Positions 22,962-31,787 of a stretch of DNA of 64,000 nucleotides are shown here, piece after piece (the stretch's first letter is position 1; every line of letters begins with the position of its first letter). A program made the position numbers and the translations under genes. The notes beneath the pieces are model-generated. The model made no database searches and had not been told where the DNA came from. It was given only the letters and a program-made list of their open reading frames with translations. The DNA comes from WTFV01 sp965200895 (GTDB lineage Bacteria; Acidobacteriota; Vicinamibacteria; Vicinamibacterales; UBA8438). The stretch covers positions 558,001 through 622,000 of the forward strand of contig CBDAVM010000001.1 in assembly GCA_965200895.1 (NCBI GenBank), read 5' to 3'.

Positions 22962-25013
22962 ATGCACAGCATCATCCGCGCGTTCACGCTCTCGGCCGCG
23001 TGCCTGATCGCGGCGACGGCGGCGGCCCAGACCGGCGCGGCCGGCGGCGAGTGGCGCACCTACGGCGGTGACCTCGGCCACACCCGCTACGCGCCGCTCG
23101 ACCAGATCGACGCCGACAACTTCGGTGACCTCGAAGTGGCGTGGCGGTTCAGGACCGACAACCTCGGCCCGGTGCCGGAGTACCGGTTCCAGTCGACGCC
23201 GCTGGTGGTCGACGGGGTGATGTACACGACGGCCGGGTCACGGCGGGCGGTGGTGGCCCTGGACGCTGCGACCGGCGAGATGCGCTGGATGTACAGCCTC
23301 GACGAGGGGGCGCGCGGCGCCGCCGCGCCGCGGCAGTTGTCGGGTCGAGGGCTGGCGTACTGGGAGGCCGACGGGGAATCGCCGCGGGTCGTCTACGTAA
23401 CCCCGGGCTACCGCCTGATCGCCCTTGATGCGGCCACGGGCCGGCCGGCGCCCGAGTTCGGGACCGACGGCATGGTCGATCTGAAGCAGGAAGCCGACCA
23501 GCCCATCGATCCGGTGACCGGCGAGATCGGCCTGCACGCGACGCCCATCGTCGCCGGCGACGTGATCATCGTCGGCGCCGCCCACCGCACCGGCGGCAAC
23601 CCGCGCAGCCGCACCAACGTCAAGGGCTACGTCCGCGGCTACGACGCGCGGACCGGGGAGCGGCTGTGGATCTTCCACACCATTCCGCGGCCCGGCCAGT
23701 TCGGGCGCGAGACGTGGCTGGGCGACTCGGCGGTCTACACCGGCAACACGGGCGTCTGGGGCCAGATCTCGGTGGACGTGGATCTCGGGCTGGTCTATCT
23801 GCCCGTCGAGGCGTCCACCGGCGACTACTACGGCGGCTACCGGGCGGGCGACAACCTGTTCGCCGAAAGCCTTGTGGCGGTGGACCTCCACACCGGCGAG
23901 CGACGGTGGCACTTCCAGTTGGTGCACCACGGCATCTGGGACCACGACATTCCCTGCGCGCCGATCCTGCTGGATCTGATGATCGACGGCGAGGTGGTCA
24001 AGGCGGTGGCCCAGCCCACCAAGCAGGCGTTCCTGTACGTCTTCAATCGCGAGACCGGCGAGCCGATCTGGCCCATCGAGGAGCGGCCGGTCGAGGCGGG
24101 TGACGTCCCCGGCGAGTGGTACTCGCCCACGCAGCCTTTTCCGACGAAGCCGCCCGCCTACGACCGGCAGGGCGTCACGCTGGACGATCTGATCGACTTC
24201 ACGCCGGAGCTGCGGGCCGCTGCGGTCGAGAAGGCTTCCTTCTTCAAGCTCGGGCCGATCTTCACGCCGCCGGTGGTGAGTCAGCTCGACGGACCGCTCG
24301 GCACCCTGATGGCCCCGGCCCAGGGCGGCGGCACCAACTGGCCGGGCGGCTCCTACGACCCGGAGACCCGCATTCTCTACGTCTCGTCCAACAGCTCGCT
24401 CGGCCTGCTCTCCATCGTGCCCCCGTATCCGGGGCAGTCCGACATGGCCTACATCCAGGGCAACGCCGTCGCCGGCCCGCGGACCTCCGGCGGCGCGGGG
24501 TCGAGCGCCGGCGGCGGCCGCACCGAGTTCGAGGTGCCGCCGCGACCGCGATTGACCGCCGAGCAGCGCCAGCGCGCCCGGCTCACCATCCAGGGGCTGC
24601 CGCTGCAGAAGCCGCCCTACAGCGTCATCGCCGCCATCGACATGGACCGCGGCGAGATCCTGTGGCGCATCCCGCACGGCGAGACGCCCGACAACATCCG
24701 CAACCATCCTGCTCTGCGGGGCCTCGACATCCCCCGCACCGGACAGCCGGGCAGCGTGGGCACGCTGGTGACCCGGACGCTGCTGATCGCGGGGGATCCC
24801 GGGACCCACACGCTGCCGTCGGGTGAGCGCGGTGCGATGCTGCGCGCCTACGACAAGTCGACGGGGGCCGAGGTGGCCACGGTGTTCCTGCCGGCGCAGC
24901 AATCCGGATCGCCGATGACCTACCTGCTCGACGGCGTCCAGTACCTGGTGGTCGCGGTCAGCGGCGCCGGCTATTCGGGAGAGCTGATCGCCTTCCGGCT
25001 GCCGGCGGCGTGA
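22962..25013 (+). CDS. Exported PQQ-dependent quinoprotein dehydrogenase (glucose/alcohol dehydrogenase type)
   Basis: 683 residues with a signal peptide (1-24, ending AAAQ). The start at 22962 directly begins this peptide. The propeller blades carry PQQ/W-motif features: WRTYGGDLGHTRYAPLDQI at the mature N-terminus, ALDAATGEMRWMYSLDEG, GYDARTGERLWIFHTIPRPG, HHGIWDHDIPCAPIL and GGTNWPGGSYDPETRILYVS. This layout matches soluble relatives of membrane quinoprotein glucose dehydrogenase that oxidise sugars or alcohols in the periplasm with PQQ and Ca. No membrane spans or c-type heme motif are present, so electrons must go to a separate acceptor. A Gly/Ser-rich insert (about residues 506-520) is unusual. 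Confidence 0.87.
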   Translation: MHSIIRAFTLSAACLIAATAAAQTGAAGGEWRTYGGDLGHTRYAPLDQIDADNFGDLEVAWRFRTDNLGPVPEYRFQSTPLVVDGVMYTTAGSRRAVVALDAATGEMRWMYSLDEGARGAAAPRQLSGRGLAYWEADGESPRVVYVTPGYRLIALDAATGRPAPEFGTDGMVDLKQEADQPIDPVTGEIGLHATPIVAGDVIIVGAAHRTGGNPRSRTNVKGYVRGYDARTGERLWIFHTIPRPGQFGRETWLGDSAVYTGNTGVWGQISVDVDLGLVYLPVEASTGDYYGGYRAGDNLFAESLVAVDLHTGERRWHFQLVHHGIWDHDIPCAPILLDLMIDGEVVKAVAQPTKQAFLYVFNRETGEPIWPIEERPVEAGDVPGEWYSPTQPFPTKPPAYDRQGVTLDDLIDFTPELRAAAVEKASFFKLGPIFTPPVVSQLDGPLGTLMAPAQGGGTNWPGGSYDPETRILYVSSNSSLGLLSIVPPYPGQSDMAYIQGNAVAGPRTSGGAGSSAGGGRTEFEVPPRPRLTAEQRQRARLTIQGLPLQKPPYSVIAAIDMDRGEILWRIPHGETPDNIRNHPALRGLDIPRTGQPGSVGTLVTRTLLIAGDPGTHTLPSGERGAMLRAYDKSTGAEVATVFLPAQQSGSPMTYLLDGVQYLVVAVSGAGYSGELIAFRLPAA

Positions 25014-25066
25014 TCGCCGTGTCCGGCGGAGGACGACATCCCGGGAGCAGCGTCGCCAGTTACATG

Positions 25067-25090
25067 AAAGCACATCGATTGATATGCTTT
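25067..25090 (+). promoter_or_regulatory. Imperfect dyad upstream of the VapB-like gene
   Basis: AAAGCACAT (25067-25075) and ATATGCTTT (25082-25090) pair with one mismatch, centred about 18 bases before the antitoxin start. Antitoxins with ribbon-helix-helix folds repress their own promoters through such sites, so this is a candidate operator. Confidence 0.45.
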
Positions 25091-25095
25091 TATGC

Positions 25096-25335
25096 ATGCG
25101 GACGACGATGGACATCAACGACGAGCTGCTGCGCGCGGTCAAGTTCCACGCGGCGCGCGAGCGGACGACGCTGAAGGCGACGGTGGAGCGGGCGTTGCGG
25201 GAGTTCCTCGCGCGCCCGGCCCGCGCCGGCGCCGACGGCCCGCCGATCCCGGTCTTTCGAGGGCGCGGCGTGCAACCCGGCGTGGACCTGACGGACAACC
25301 GGGCGCTCGAGGCGCTCATGGATGCAGAGTCCTGA
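25096..25335 (+). CDS. VapB-type ribbon-helix-helix antitoxin
   Basis: 79 residues from ATG 25096 (ATG 25084 would add four residues and place the start inside the dyad). The N-terminus MRTTMDINDELLRAVKFHAA followed by RERTTLKATVERALREFLA is the ribbon-helix-helix domain (one strand, two helices) of the Arc/MetJ-like type II antitoxins. The C-terminal 35 residues, rich in Gly/Pro (PPIPVFRGRGVQPGVDL), would wrap and inhibit the toxin. It overlaps the PIN gene by 14 bases. DNA binding at the upstream dyad is inferred. Confidence 0.85.
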   Translation: MRTTMDINDELLRAVKFHAARERTTLKATVERALREFLARPARAGADGPPIPVFRGRGVQPGVDLTDNRALEALMDAES

Positions 25336-25753
25336 CGTCAACGTGCTGGTGAACGCGGCGCGCGAGGACGCGATCCACCACGACCGTTGCCGGGCGTGGC
25401 TGGTCGACGCCTTCTCGGGTGGAGGAGAAGTCGGTCTTTCCGAGCTCGTGCTGAGCGGCGTTCTGCGCGTTCTGACCCATCCGCGTGTCTTCCATCCGCC
25501 GATGTCCAGCGAGGAGGCGACGGCCTTCGTCGACGCCGTACTGGCGCAACCGGCGGCGACGGCGCTGCGGCCCGGCAGCGGACACTGGCGGATCTTCCGC
25601 GGCATGTTCACGGCGCGCCGGCTGACCGGCAACCACGTGCCGGATGCGTATCACGCGGCCCTCGCGATAGAACACGGTTGCCAGTGGGTGACCCTCGACC
25701 ACGGTTTCGCGGCGTACCCGGGACTGCGGTGGCGGAACCTGCTGGAGAGTTGA
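25322..25753 (+). CDS. VapC-type PIN-domain toxin
   Basis: 143 residues. Acidic PIN residues are in place: Asp5 in PDVNVLVNA, the Glu in GLSELVLSGVLRV, Asp in HVPDAYHAALAIE and Asp in WVTLDHGFAAYPGL. This matches VapC-like Mg-dependent ribonucleases that cut tRNA or rRNA. It overlaps the antitoxin gene by 14 bases, the usual vapBC order. The cognate RNA target is unknown. Confidence 0.87.
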   Translation: MQSPDVNVLVNAAREDAIHHDRCRAWLVDAFSGGGEVGLSELVLSGVLRVLTHPRVFHPPMSSEEATAFVDAVLAQPAATALRPGSGHWRIFRGMFTARRLTGNHVPDAYHAALAIEHGCQWVTLDHGFAAYPGLRWRNLLES

Positions 25754-25801
25754 CGATCTCCAGCGAGTTCGGTTTCCCCGAGGCGTCGGGTCGTCGAGCG
25801 C

Positions 25802-26185
25802 TCACTGCTCGTCGGCGCGCTCAACCACGATCGGGGCGCCGGCCGAGGCTGCGGCGAGCGCGGTCGGGTCGCCGTCGATGGCGCCGATGACGTTGACCGG
25901 ACTCGCCGGGCGGATCTCGTTCCCGCGGCTCATCGGCGTCGGTCCCCAGAAGAGGCACAGGGCGCTGCCCGGCGGCCAGTACGCCACCGCGCCCTTGTCG
26001 ACGGTCGCCCGCGCGTCGCCCGCCTCGTCGGCCTCCACCGGGACAGGAAAGTAGATCTCGTCCCCCCAGATCCGGACGCTCCCGGAGATCGGCAGCGCGT
26101 CCCACACGGCGTCGGCCGTCGGCGAGTCGTTCAGCGCTGCCGTGACGGTCACGTCGCCGGCCGTGATCGCGATCTTTCTGTTCAT
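25802..26185 (-). CDS. Cyclophilin-like fold protein (TM1367/DUF3830-like)
   Basis: 127 residues. The pattern begins KIAITAGDVTVTAALNDSPT with ADAVWDALPISGSVRIWGDE, followed by IYFPVPVEAD..A...V..GAVAYWPPGSALCLFWGPTPMS, and is typical of the bacterial cyclophilin-like beta barrel family. These proteins share the cyclophilin fold but lack the catalytic Arg; no function is established. The gene stands alone in the minus direction between vapBC and the second PIN pair. A near-palindrome lies 12 bases upstream of its ATG. Confidence 0.82.
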   Translation of the reverse strand: MNRKIAITAGDVTVTAALNDSPTADAVWDALPISGSVRIWGDEIYFPVPVEADEAGDARATVDKGAVAYWPPGSALCLFWGPTPMSRGNEIRPASPVNVIGAIDGDPTALAAASAGAPIVVERADEQ

Positions 26186-26196
26186 GATGAAATCGA

Positions 26197-26212
26197 ATCA
26201 TACAAGTATCAT
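26197..26212 (-). promoter_or_regulatory. 16-bp near-palindrome upstream of the cyclophilin-like gene
   Basis: ATCATAC and GTATCAT around AA, one mismatch. The minus strand of this site contains TATGAT, a good -10 box, but no matching -35 box is apparent. Confidence 0.3.
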
Positions 26213-26359
26213 GCAGGTGCGGGTCCGATTCGGAGAGCGTGGGATCCGCCGCAGAATCTGACGGGCGGGCATCGGCGCGCGACAACACAGTCGGTGTGCG
26301 GCGCGGACATCTTCAGCGCGCGGCGGATCTCGCGGACGGAGCGGAGGCGGGCGGGCGCC

Positions 26360-26881
26360 ATGGCGGAGGAGACGGGGAGCGGGGCGGAGCAGCAGGGGAC
26401 CGTGCCCATCCCCCTGCGCGTGGCGGACGAGGCCTGGGTCGCGACGGCGCTGCTGCATCGGGAGCAACCTGACCGCGAGGACTTCACGGTGCAGGAAATC
26501 GTCCGGCGCGCCGAACGCGCCGCCCGCAGGCCGCTCCGCCCCGGCGTCAGGATGCACGTCTCGTATCACGCCGTCGCCAACAAGAAGCCGAATCCGGGCA
26601 GTCACTGTCTGCTGTTCGCGACCGCGCGGGGTCGCCGGCGTCTGTTCCGACCCGGAGACCCGTGTCATCCGGACCGCCGGGGGCGGCGGGTTCCGCAGGC
26701 GGATCGGCTCCCGCCGATCCATCGCCCGCTCGTCGCCTGGTACCACGCCGAGTACGTGGGAGCGGACTCCGAGCGGCGAGCGGAGGATCCCATTCTGGCC
26801 CTGCGCGGTCTCGGCCGGGCCATCTGGGCGGACGAAGAGGCCGACGCCTACGTCCGGCGGCTCAGGGAGGGCTGGTCGTGA
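26360..26881 (+). CDS. Unrecognised partner of a PIN toxin, possible antitoxin
   Basis: 173 residues from ATG 26360. Residues 15-60 (PIPLRVADEAWVATALLHRE onward, then FTVQEIVRRAERA) form helices that could be a short DNA-binding region. The middle (MHVSYHAVANKKPNPGSHCL, LLFATARGRRRLFRPGDP) is beta-rich, and the C-terminus (HRPLVAWYHAEYVG, LGRAIWADEEADAYVRRLRE) is helical. No ribbon-helix-helix, AbrB, Phd or MerR signature is seen. The stop codon overlaps the GTG start of the PIN gene (GTGA), so the two are translationally coupled. Placing an unknown first gene before a PIN ribonuclease suggests a toxin-antitoxin pair with an unusual antitoxin. Confidence 0.6.
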   Translation: MAEETGSGAEQQGTVPIPLRVADEAWVATALLHREQPDREDFTVQEIVRRAERAARRPLRPGVRMHVSYHAVANKKPNPGSHCLLFATARGRRRLFRPGDPCHPDRRGRRVPQADRLPPIHRPLVAWYHAEYVGADSERRAEDPILALRGLGRAIWADEEADAYVRRLREGWS

Positions 26882-27300
26882 GCCGCGTGTTCTGGGACAC
26901 GAACCTGTTCATCTATCTGATGGAGGCGCGGGACGAGCGCACCGAAGCGGTGGCGGTCCTGCGGCGGCGGATGATCGAACGGGGTGACGAGCTGCTGACC
27001 TCGGCGCTCACGCTCGGGGAACTGCTCGTCAAGCCGGTCGAAGCGGGTGACGACGAGCTGCGGGACCGCTACCTGCAGATGCTGGAAGCGGGCGCCACGG
27101 TGCTGCCGTTCGACGCCCGCGTTGCGCCCCGCTTCGCGGCGATCCGCCGGGACCGGTCGATACTGCCGCCGGACGCGATCCAACTGGCCTGTGCGGCGAC
27201 GGCCGGGACCGACCTGTTCATCACCAACGACGACCGGCTGAGCCGCAAGAACGTGCCCGGTATCGGGTTCATCCAGTCCCTGCCGCGGGCCTTCCTCTGA
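26878..27300 (+). CDS. PIN-domain ribonuclease, probable toxin
   Basis: 140 residues from GTG 26878. The PIN motif residues are Asp7 in VFWDTNLFIYLME, Glu in LTLGELLVKP, Asp in LPPDAIQLACAA and Asp in LFITNDDRLS. The sequence is closer to the second VapC subgroup (short, with TNDDRLSRK) than to the toxin at 25322. Mg-dependent RNA cleavage is the family activity. The upstream partner is coupled by a 4-base overlap. Confidence 0.85.
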   Translation: MSRVFWDTNLFIYLMEARDERTEAVAVLRRRMIERGDELLTSALTLGELLVKPVEAGDDELRDRYLQMLEAGATVLPFDARVAPRFAAIRRDRSILPPDAIQLACAATAGTDLFITNDDRLSRKNVPGIGFIQSLPRAFL

Positions 27301-27398
27301 GCAGGCGCGTATGATGAACCCTCATGCGTCGTTCTGCGCTCGCGGGCGGCGTGCGGGCCCGGGATGCATCGACCGGCTTGATGTGAGACGATGACCGG

Positions 27399-28745
27399 AT
27401 GCGCACCACCGTGAAGACGGTCGCCGCCGTCCTGCTCTTCGCCGCCGCTGCGCCGCTCGGCGCCGCGGACTGGCCGGAGTGGCGCGGGGCCGGAAGGCTG
27501 GGGATCTGGACCGAGACCGGCATCCTGAAGACGTTCCCCGAGGGCGGACTGACCGCCGCATGGCGCACGCCGATCCACGGCGGCTACGCCGGGCCCGCGG
27601 TGGCCGACGGGCGCGTCTTCGTCACCGATGCGCGGCGTCCCGATCCGAACAGCACCGCGGCCGTCGAACGCATCCTGGCGCTGGACGAGGCGACCGGGGC
27701 GGTGCTGTGGACGCACGAGTGGGAGACCAACTACGCGGGGCTGCAGCTCGCCTACGCCATCGGGCCGCGGGCCACGCCGACGGTCGACGGCGACCGCGTC
27801 TATGCCCTCGGCGCGATGGGCAACCTGCTGGCCCTCGACGTCGCCGACGGCCGGATCCTGTGGGAGAGGGACTACGTCCGCGACTTCTACGCATCGGTGC
27901 CGTCGTGGGGCATCAGCGGCGCGCCGCTGGTCGACGGCGATCTGCTCATCTGTCTGGTGGGCGGCGAGCCCGACGCCAAGGTCATCGCCTTCGACAAGCA
28001 CACCGGCGAGGTGCGCTGGCAGGCGCTGTCGTCGGACTGGGAGCCGGGCTACTCGGCGCCCTTCCTGATCGAGGCGGCCGGCGCGCCACAGCTCATCATC
28101 TGGCATCCGCGGGCGATCAGCGCGCTCGACCCGGAGACGGGCGCCGTCCACTGGGAGGTGCCGCACATCGTCGACATGGGGATGAGCGTGCCGACGCCGG
28201 TGCATGCCGATCCGTACCTGTTCGTCACCTCGCAGTGGGGCGGCGCACGCATGCTGCGGCTGGCCGAGAGCCATCCCGACGCCACCCTGATCTGGCAGGG
28301 GGTCGGCGAGAGCGATCCCGAGCACGGCCGCGATCTGAACACGCTGGACTCGGTGATCAGCACGCCGGTGATCCAGGGCGATTACGTGTACGGCGTCGAC
28401 GGCGAGGGCGTCCTGCGCTGTCTGGAGCTGCGCACCGGCAGGCGGGTCTGGGACACCGAGGAACTGATCCGCGACCCGGCGCGCTGGGCGACGGCCTTCT
28501 TCGTGCGTCACGGCGACCGCTACTTCATCAACACCGACGGCGGCGATCTGGTGATCGCGCGGTTCTCGCCGGCGGGGTACGAGGAGATCGACCGCACGCG
28601 CCTGATCGCGCCGACCAGCCCCTACGTGCGGCGGCGCGCACAGGGGCCGTACGTCAACTGGTCGCATCCTGCGTATGCGAACCGACACGTCATCGCACGC
28701 AACGATGAAGAGATCGCACGCTTCTCGCTCGCTGCGACGCCGTAG
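27399..28745 (+). CDS. Exported PQQ-like (BamB/PQQ_2-type) beta-propeller protein
   Basis: 448 residues with a signal peptide (1-23, ending GAAD). Blades begin WPEWRGAGRLGIWTETGIL and repeat as LALDEATGAVLWTHEW, ALDVADGRILWERD, AFDKHTGEVRWQAL, ALDPETGAVHWEV and LELRTGRRVWDTE, i.e. the PQQ-like W-motif of BamB and outer-membrane quinoprotein-like proteins common in Planctomycetes and Acidobacteria. No heme or dehydrogenase-type Ca motif, so cofactor binding is uncertain. The last 71 bases overlap the start of the metallophosphoesterase gene, suggesting coupled expression. Confidence 0.83.
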   Translation: MRTTVKTVAAVLLFAAAAPLGAADWPEWRGAGRLGIWTETGILKTFPEGGLTAAWRTPIHGGYAGPAVADGRVFVTDARRPDPNSTAAVERILALDEATGAVLWTHEWETNYAGLQLAYAIGPRATPTVDGDRVYALGAMGNLLALDVADGRILWERDYVRDFYASVPSWGISGAPLVDGDLLICLVGGEPDAKVIAFDKHTGEVRWQALSSDWEPGYSAPFLIEAAGAPQLIIWHPRAISALDPETGAVHWEVPHIVDMGMSVPTPVHADPYLFVTSQWGGARMLRLAESHPDATLIWQGVGESDPEHGRDLNTLDSVISTPVIQGDYVYGVDGEGVLRCLELRTGRRVWDTEELIRDPARWATAFFVRHGDRYFINTDGGDLVIARFSPAGYEEIDRTRLIAPTSPYVRRRAQGPYVNWSHPAYANRHVIARNDEEIARFSLAATP

Positions 28746-30459
28746 CGGGTCGGCGCCGGGCGGCCTGCCGGCCGGGCCGGACCTGCTCCCCGCGGGGACC
28801 GCGGCGGCGGTCTGTGCGGCGGCGGCGGTCGCCTGCGCAGCGGTGACGGCGCCGCTGTGGTGGCCGGCAGCCGTGCCGGCCGTGACGCTGGCGGCGGGAC
28901 AGGGAAACGGGTCGGCCCGGCTCGTCGCGGTCGTCGCCGACCTGCACATGGGCCCGGGTCGTGACGCGGCCGGGGACTGGCGCGTCGAGGAGGACTTCCG
29001 CTGGGGGGACGAGCTGGCGCTCTTTCTGGAGGCGCTCGACACCGAAGGCGGCGGCGCGACAGACCTCGTCCTGAACGGCGACACCTTCGAGCTCGACCGG
29101 CTCCCGAATTCCTCCTGCGGCGCCGGCGATTCCGCGCTCGGATGCACGGAGGCCGAGGCGCTCGAAGGACTCGAGCGCGTGCTGGCCGCACACGCGGGCG
29201 CCATCGACGACCTGGCCGCGTTCGCCGGCTCGGGAGCCAACCGGGTCTTCCTCGTGCCGGGCGAGCACGACGCCGCGCTCCTCTTTCCGGCTGTGGCCCG
29301 GCGGGTGGAGCGCGCGCTCGGCGCCCCCGCCGGCCGCGTCGCGGTCGCGGCTTCCGGAGCGTGGCGTTCGGGGGACGGTCAGGTGTACGCGGAGCACGGC
29401 CACCAGATCGGCGGGCGCGCGGATCGCTTCGAGACCTGGCCGGAACCGTTCGTCGAGCGCGACGGTCGGCGACATCTGGAGCGGCCCGCGAGGGCGCGTC
29501 GCGTCGATGCGTTCTTCGACGAGCACGAGGCGCGGTATCCGGTCATCGACAATTTCGCGGACGAGAGCGCCGGGCTGACCCACGGGCTTGCCGCCGAAGG
29601 GACGACAGACCTCGGCGCGACCGCACCCGACCTGCTCCGCTACGTTCTCTTCCGCATGCCGTGGCAGCAGTTCCGCGTGGACCTCGACGCCGGCGACGTG
29701 CAGCCCCCGGCGTGGGACCTGGACGCGGTGCGGGCGCAGGGACCGGCTTTCCTGGTCGACGCGCTGCCTGACGACGACCGCTTCAAGCCGCTGGCGCGGC
29801 GTGCGCACGAGGCCGGACGCCTGGCGGCGCTGATGGAAGGTCTCGACGACGACGAGCTGGTCGCGCTCTGCGACTACCGGGCGGCGTCACGCCGCGCGCG
29901 CCGCCGCTTCGAGCGCGTGCTCACGCAGTTCGATCCGCAGGGGCCGCCGGTGCGCGAATGCCCGCGCCGGCCCGACAGCCGCGGCGGCCTGTTCGACTAT
30001 TTCTGGCGGACGCGCGATCGGGTCTACGGGGGGCGGCTGGCGGACGCGCAGGCCGCCGCCCCGGACGGCGCGCGGCCCATCGCCGTGTTCGTGCACAACC
30101 ACACGCATCTGGTCGACTGGCGGCAGAGCGTTCTGGAGCTGACCCGGCTGGGCCGCACCGTCATCGTGGACGGCTTTTCGCCGGTGCGCAACGCGCTCTC
30201 TCCGGTCGTCATCAACGGCGGTCCGTGGCAGCGGACCATCACCCCCGTGCAGTTCGGACGGCTGCGCGGCGAGCACGGTCTCTCCGACGCCGAGCTGCTC
30301 CGCGCCCTGCGGCCCGAACACCTCGCGCCCTGCCACGGCTTCGTGCAGGTCGATCCCTACGCCGACACGCCGGCGCTGCCGGCCATCCGCTACTGGCGGC
30401 AGGCCGAGAGCGGTGAATGGGAGATGGCGTCCCGCTGCGGCCGGCAGCCGGCGCTGTAG
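28675..30459 (+). CDS. Exported or membrane-anchored calcineurin-like metallophosphoesterase
   Basis: 594 residues from ATG 28675; ATG 28705 is an alternative. A hydrophobic segment (about residues 42-74) forms a signal or anchor. The metal-binding motifs are DLHMG (D89, H91), NGDTFELD, GEHDAALLF in place of GNHD/E, EHGHQIGG, and HNHTHLVD in place of GHTH. The layout with a large insertion is typical of long periplasmic phosphoesterases. It probably hydrolyses a phosphoester outside the cytoplasm; substrate unknown. It overlaps the upstream propeller gene by 71 bases in another frame, an unusually long overlap. Confidence 0.78.
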   Translation: MRTDTSSHATMKRSHASRSLRRRSGSAPGGLPAGPDLLPAGTAAAVCAAAAVACAAVTAPLWWPAAVPAVTLAAGQGNGSARLVAVVADLHMGPGRDAAGDWRVEEDFRWGDELALFLEALDTEGGGATDLVLNGDTFELDRLPNSSCGAGDSALGCTEAEALEGLERVLAAHAGAIDDLAAFAGSGANRVFLVPGEHDAALLFPAVARRVERALGAPAGRVAVAASGAWRSGDGQVYAEHGHQIGGRADRFETWPEPFVERDGRRHLERPARARRVDAFFDEHEARYPVIDNFADESAGLTHGLAAEGTTDLGATAPDLLRYVLFRMPWQQFRVDLDAGDVQPPAWDLDAVRAQGPAFLVDALPDDDRFKPLARRAHEAGRLAALMEGLDDDELVALCDYRAASRRARRRFERVLTQFDPQGPPVRECPRRPDSRGGLFDYFWRTRDRVYGGRLADAQAAAPDGARPIAVFVHNHTHLVDWRQSVLELTRLGRTVIVDGFSPVRNALSPVVINGGPWQRTITPVQFGRLRGEHGLSDAELLRALRPEHLAPCHGFVQVDPYADTPALPAIRYWRQAESGEWEMASRCGRQPAL

Positions 30460-30588
30460 TCCGGACCCGACCGCACCGGTTCTGGATGTCGCCGTGGCGG
30501 CAGCCCGCATCCCCGTCCGAATGTACAACCCACATTGCAAGCGCCTCGACCGACCGGGCGCCGCCGTTGGTCCGGGCACACCGCGCGC

Positions 30589-31782
30589 TCACGCCCAGTC
30601 GCACCAGGCCCGGACGTCGACGCCGTTGCGGACGTGGCTCTCGTCGCCGCCGTGGACGAGGGTGGCGGGGGCGTTCTCTCCCGTCAGCGAGCGCCAGTGG
30701 CCGATCCCCTTGAAGAAGTCGCCGGCGACGGTCTGGCCGGACTTCATCTCCACGGCGTGCGGGCCGTCCGGCGTGTCGACGATCAGGTCGACCTCGTTGC
30801 CCCGCTGGTCGCGCCAGTGGTACAGGTCGGGCGGCTCTCCGGCGTTGCAGCCGACCTTCAGCGCCTCGGCGATCATCAGGTTCTCGAAGACGGCCCCGCG
30901 CGCGGCGTGGCTCGCGAGCTGCTCGGCGTCGCGGATGCGCAGCAGCCAGCACAGCAGCCCGGTGTCGACGAAGTAGAGCCTGGCCCGTCTCGTCAGCCGC
31001 CGGTTGAAGCGCCGGTGGTACGGTTGCAGGCAGAAGGTCACGAAGCTCGCCTCGAGCACCGACAACCAGCGGCGGGCCGTGTCGTGGCTGACGCCGCCGT
31101 CGTTGCCGAGGCTCGACAGGTTCAGCAGCCCGCCGGCCCGGCCCGCGCAGAGCCGGACGAAGCGCCCGAACGCCTCCAGATCGCCGACCTGCGTCAGGTT
31201 GCGCACGTCGCGCTCGACATAGGTCTGGAAGTACTGCGCCAGCCACTCCCCCGGATCAAGCCCGATATCGTGGATGCGCGGGTAGAAGCCGCGCACGGCA
31301 TGTTCCGTCCAGGCGCCGTCGGGCGCGGGGCGGCGCGGACCGCCGGCCAGCAGGTCCGCGATTCGCGGCGCCTCCCGGCGCGTCAGCTCCCCCAGCGAGA
31401 AGGGCAACAGGCAGGTCAGCCGCACCCGCCCCGCCAGTGACTGCGAGATCTGCTGCATCAGCAGGAAGTTCCGGGACCCCGACAGCAGGAAGCGGCCGGG
31501 CGCCGGATCCGCATCGACGATCGTCTGGATGTAGGAGAACAGATCCGGCGCCCGCTGCGCCTCGTCCAGGATCACCGGCCCGTCGAATCGGCCCAGGAAA
31601 CCGCGGGGATCCTCCAGGGCGAACGTGCGCTCGTCCGGGGATTCCAGCGAGACGTAGCGATGGCTCGGAAAGGCCCCGCGCAGCAGGGTGGTCTTGCCGG
31701 ACTGCCGGGGGCCGTTCACCGAGACGACCGGGTACTGCGACGCCGCGCGCCGCACGATCGAGGTGAGATGACGCGGAACCAC
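30589..31782 (-). CDS. AAA ATPase with DUF4143 nuclease-like C-terminus
   Basis: 397 residues, GTG start. AAA_14 domain with Walker A NGPRQSGKTTLL (residues 24-35), Walker B GPVILDEAQRAPDLF and sensor LLSGSRNFLLMQQISQSLAG. The C-terminal DUF4143 region has LYHWRDQRGNEVDLIVDTPD and HAVEMKSGQT, the E-V-D...E-x-K arrangement of PD-(D/E)XK nucleases. These ATPases are widespread, often horizontally spread, and uncharacterised. A promoter with 17-base spacing ends 5 bases before the GTG, so the mRNA may be leaderless. Confidence 0.85.
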   Translation of the reverse strand: MVPRHLTSIVRRAASQYPVVSVNGPRQSGKTTLLRGAFPSHRYVSLESPDERTFALEDPRGFLGRFDGPVILDEAQRAPDLFSYIQTIVDADPAPGRFLLSGSRNFLLMQQISQSLAGRVRLTCLLPFSLGELTRREAPRIADLLAGGPRRPAPDGAWTEHAVRGFYPRIHDIGLDPGEWLAQYFQTYVERDVRNLTQVGDLEAFGRFVRLCAGRAGGLLNLSSLGNDGGVSHDTARRWLSVLEASFVTFCLQPYHRRFNRRLTRRARLYFVDTGLLCWLLRIRDAEQLASHAARGAVFENLMIAEALKVGCNAGEPPDLYHWRDQRGNEVDLIVDTPDGPHAVEMKSGQTVAGDFFKGIGHWRSLTGENAPATLVHGGDESHVRNGVDVRAWCDWA

Positions 31783-31787
31783 GGCGC

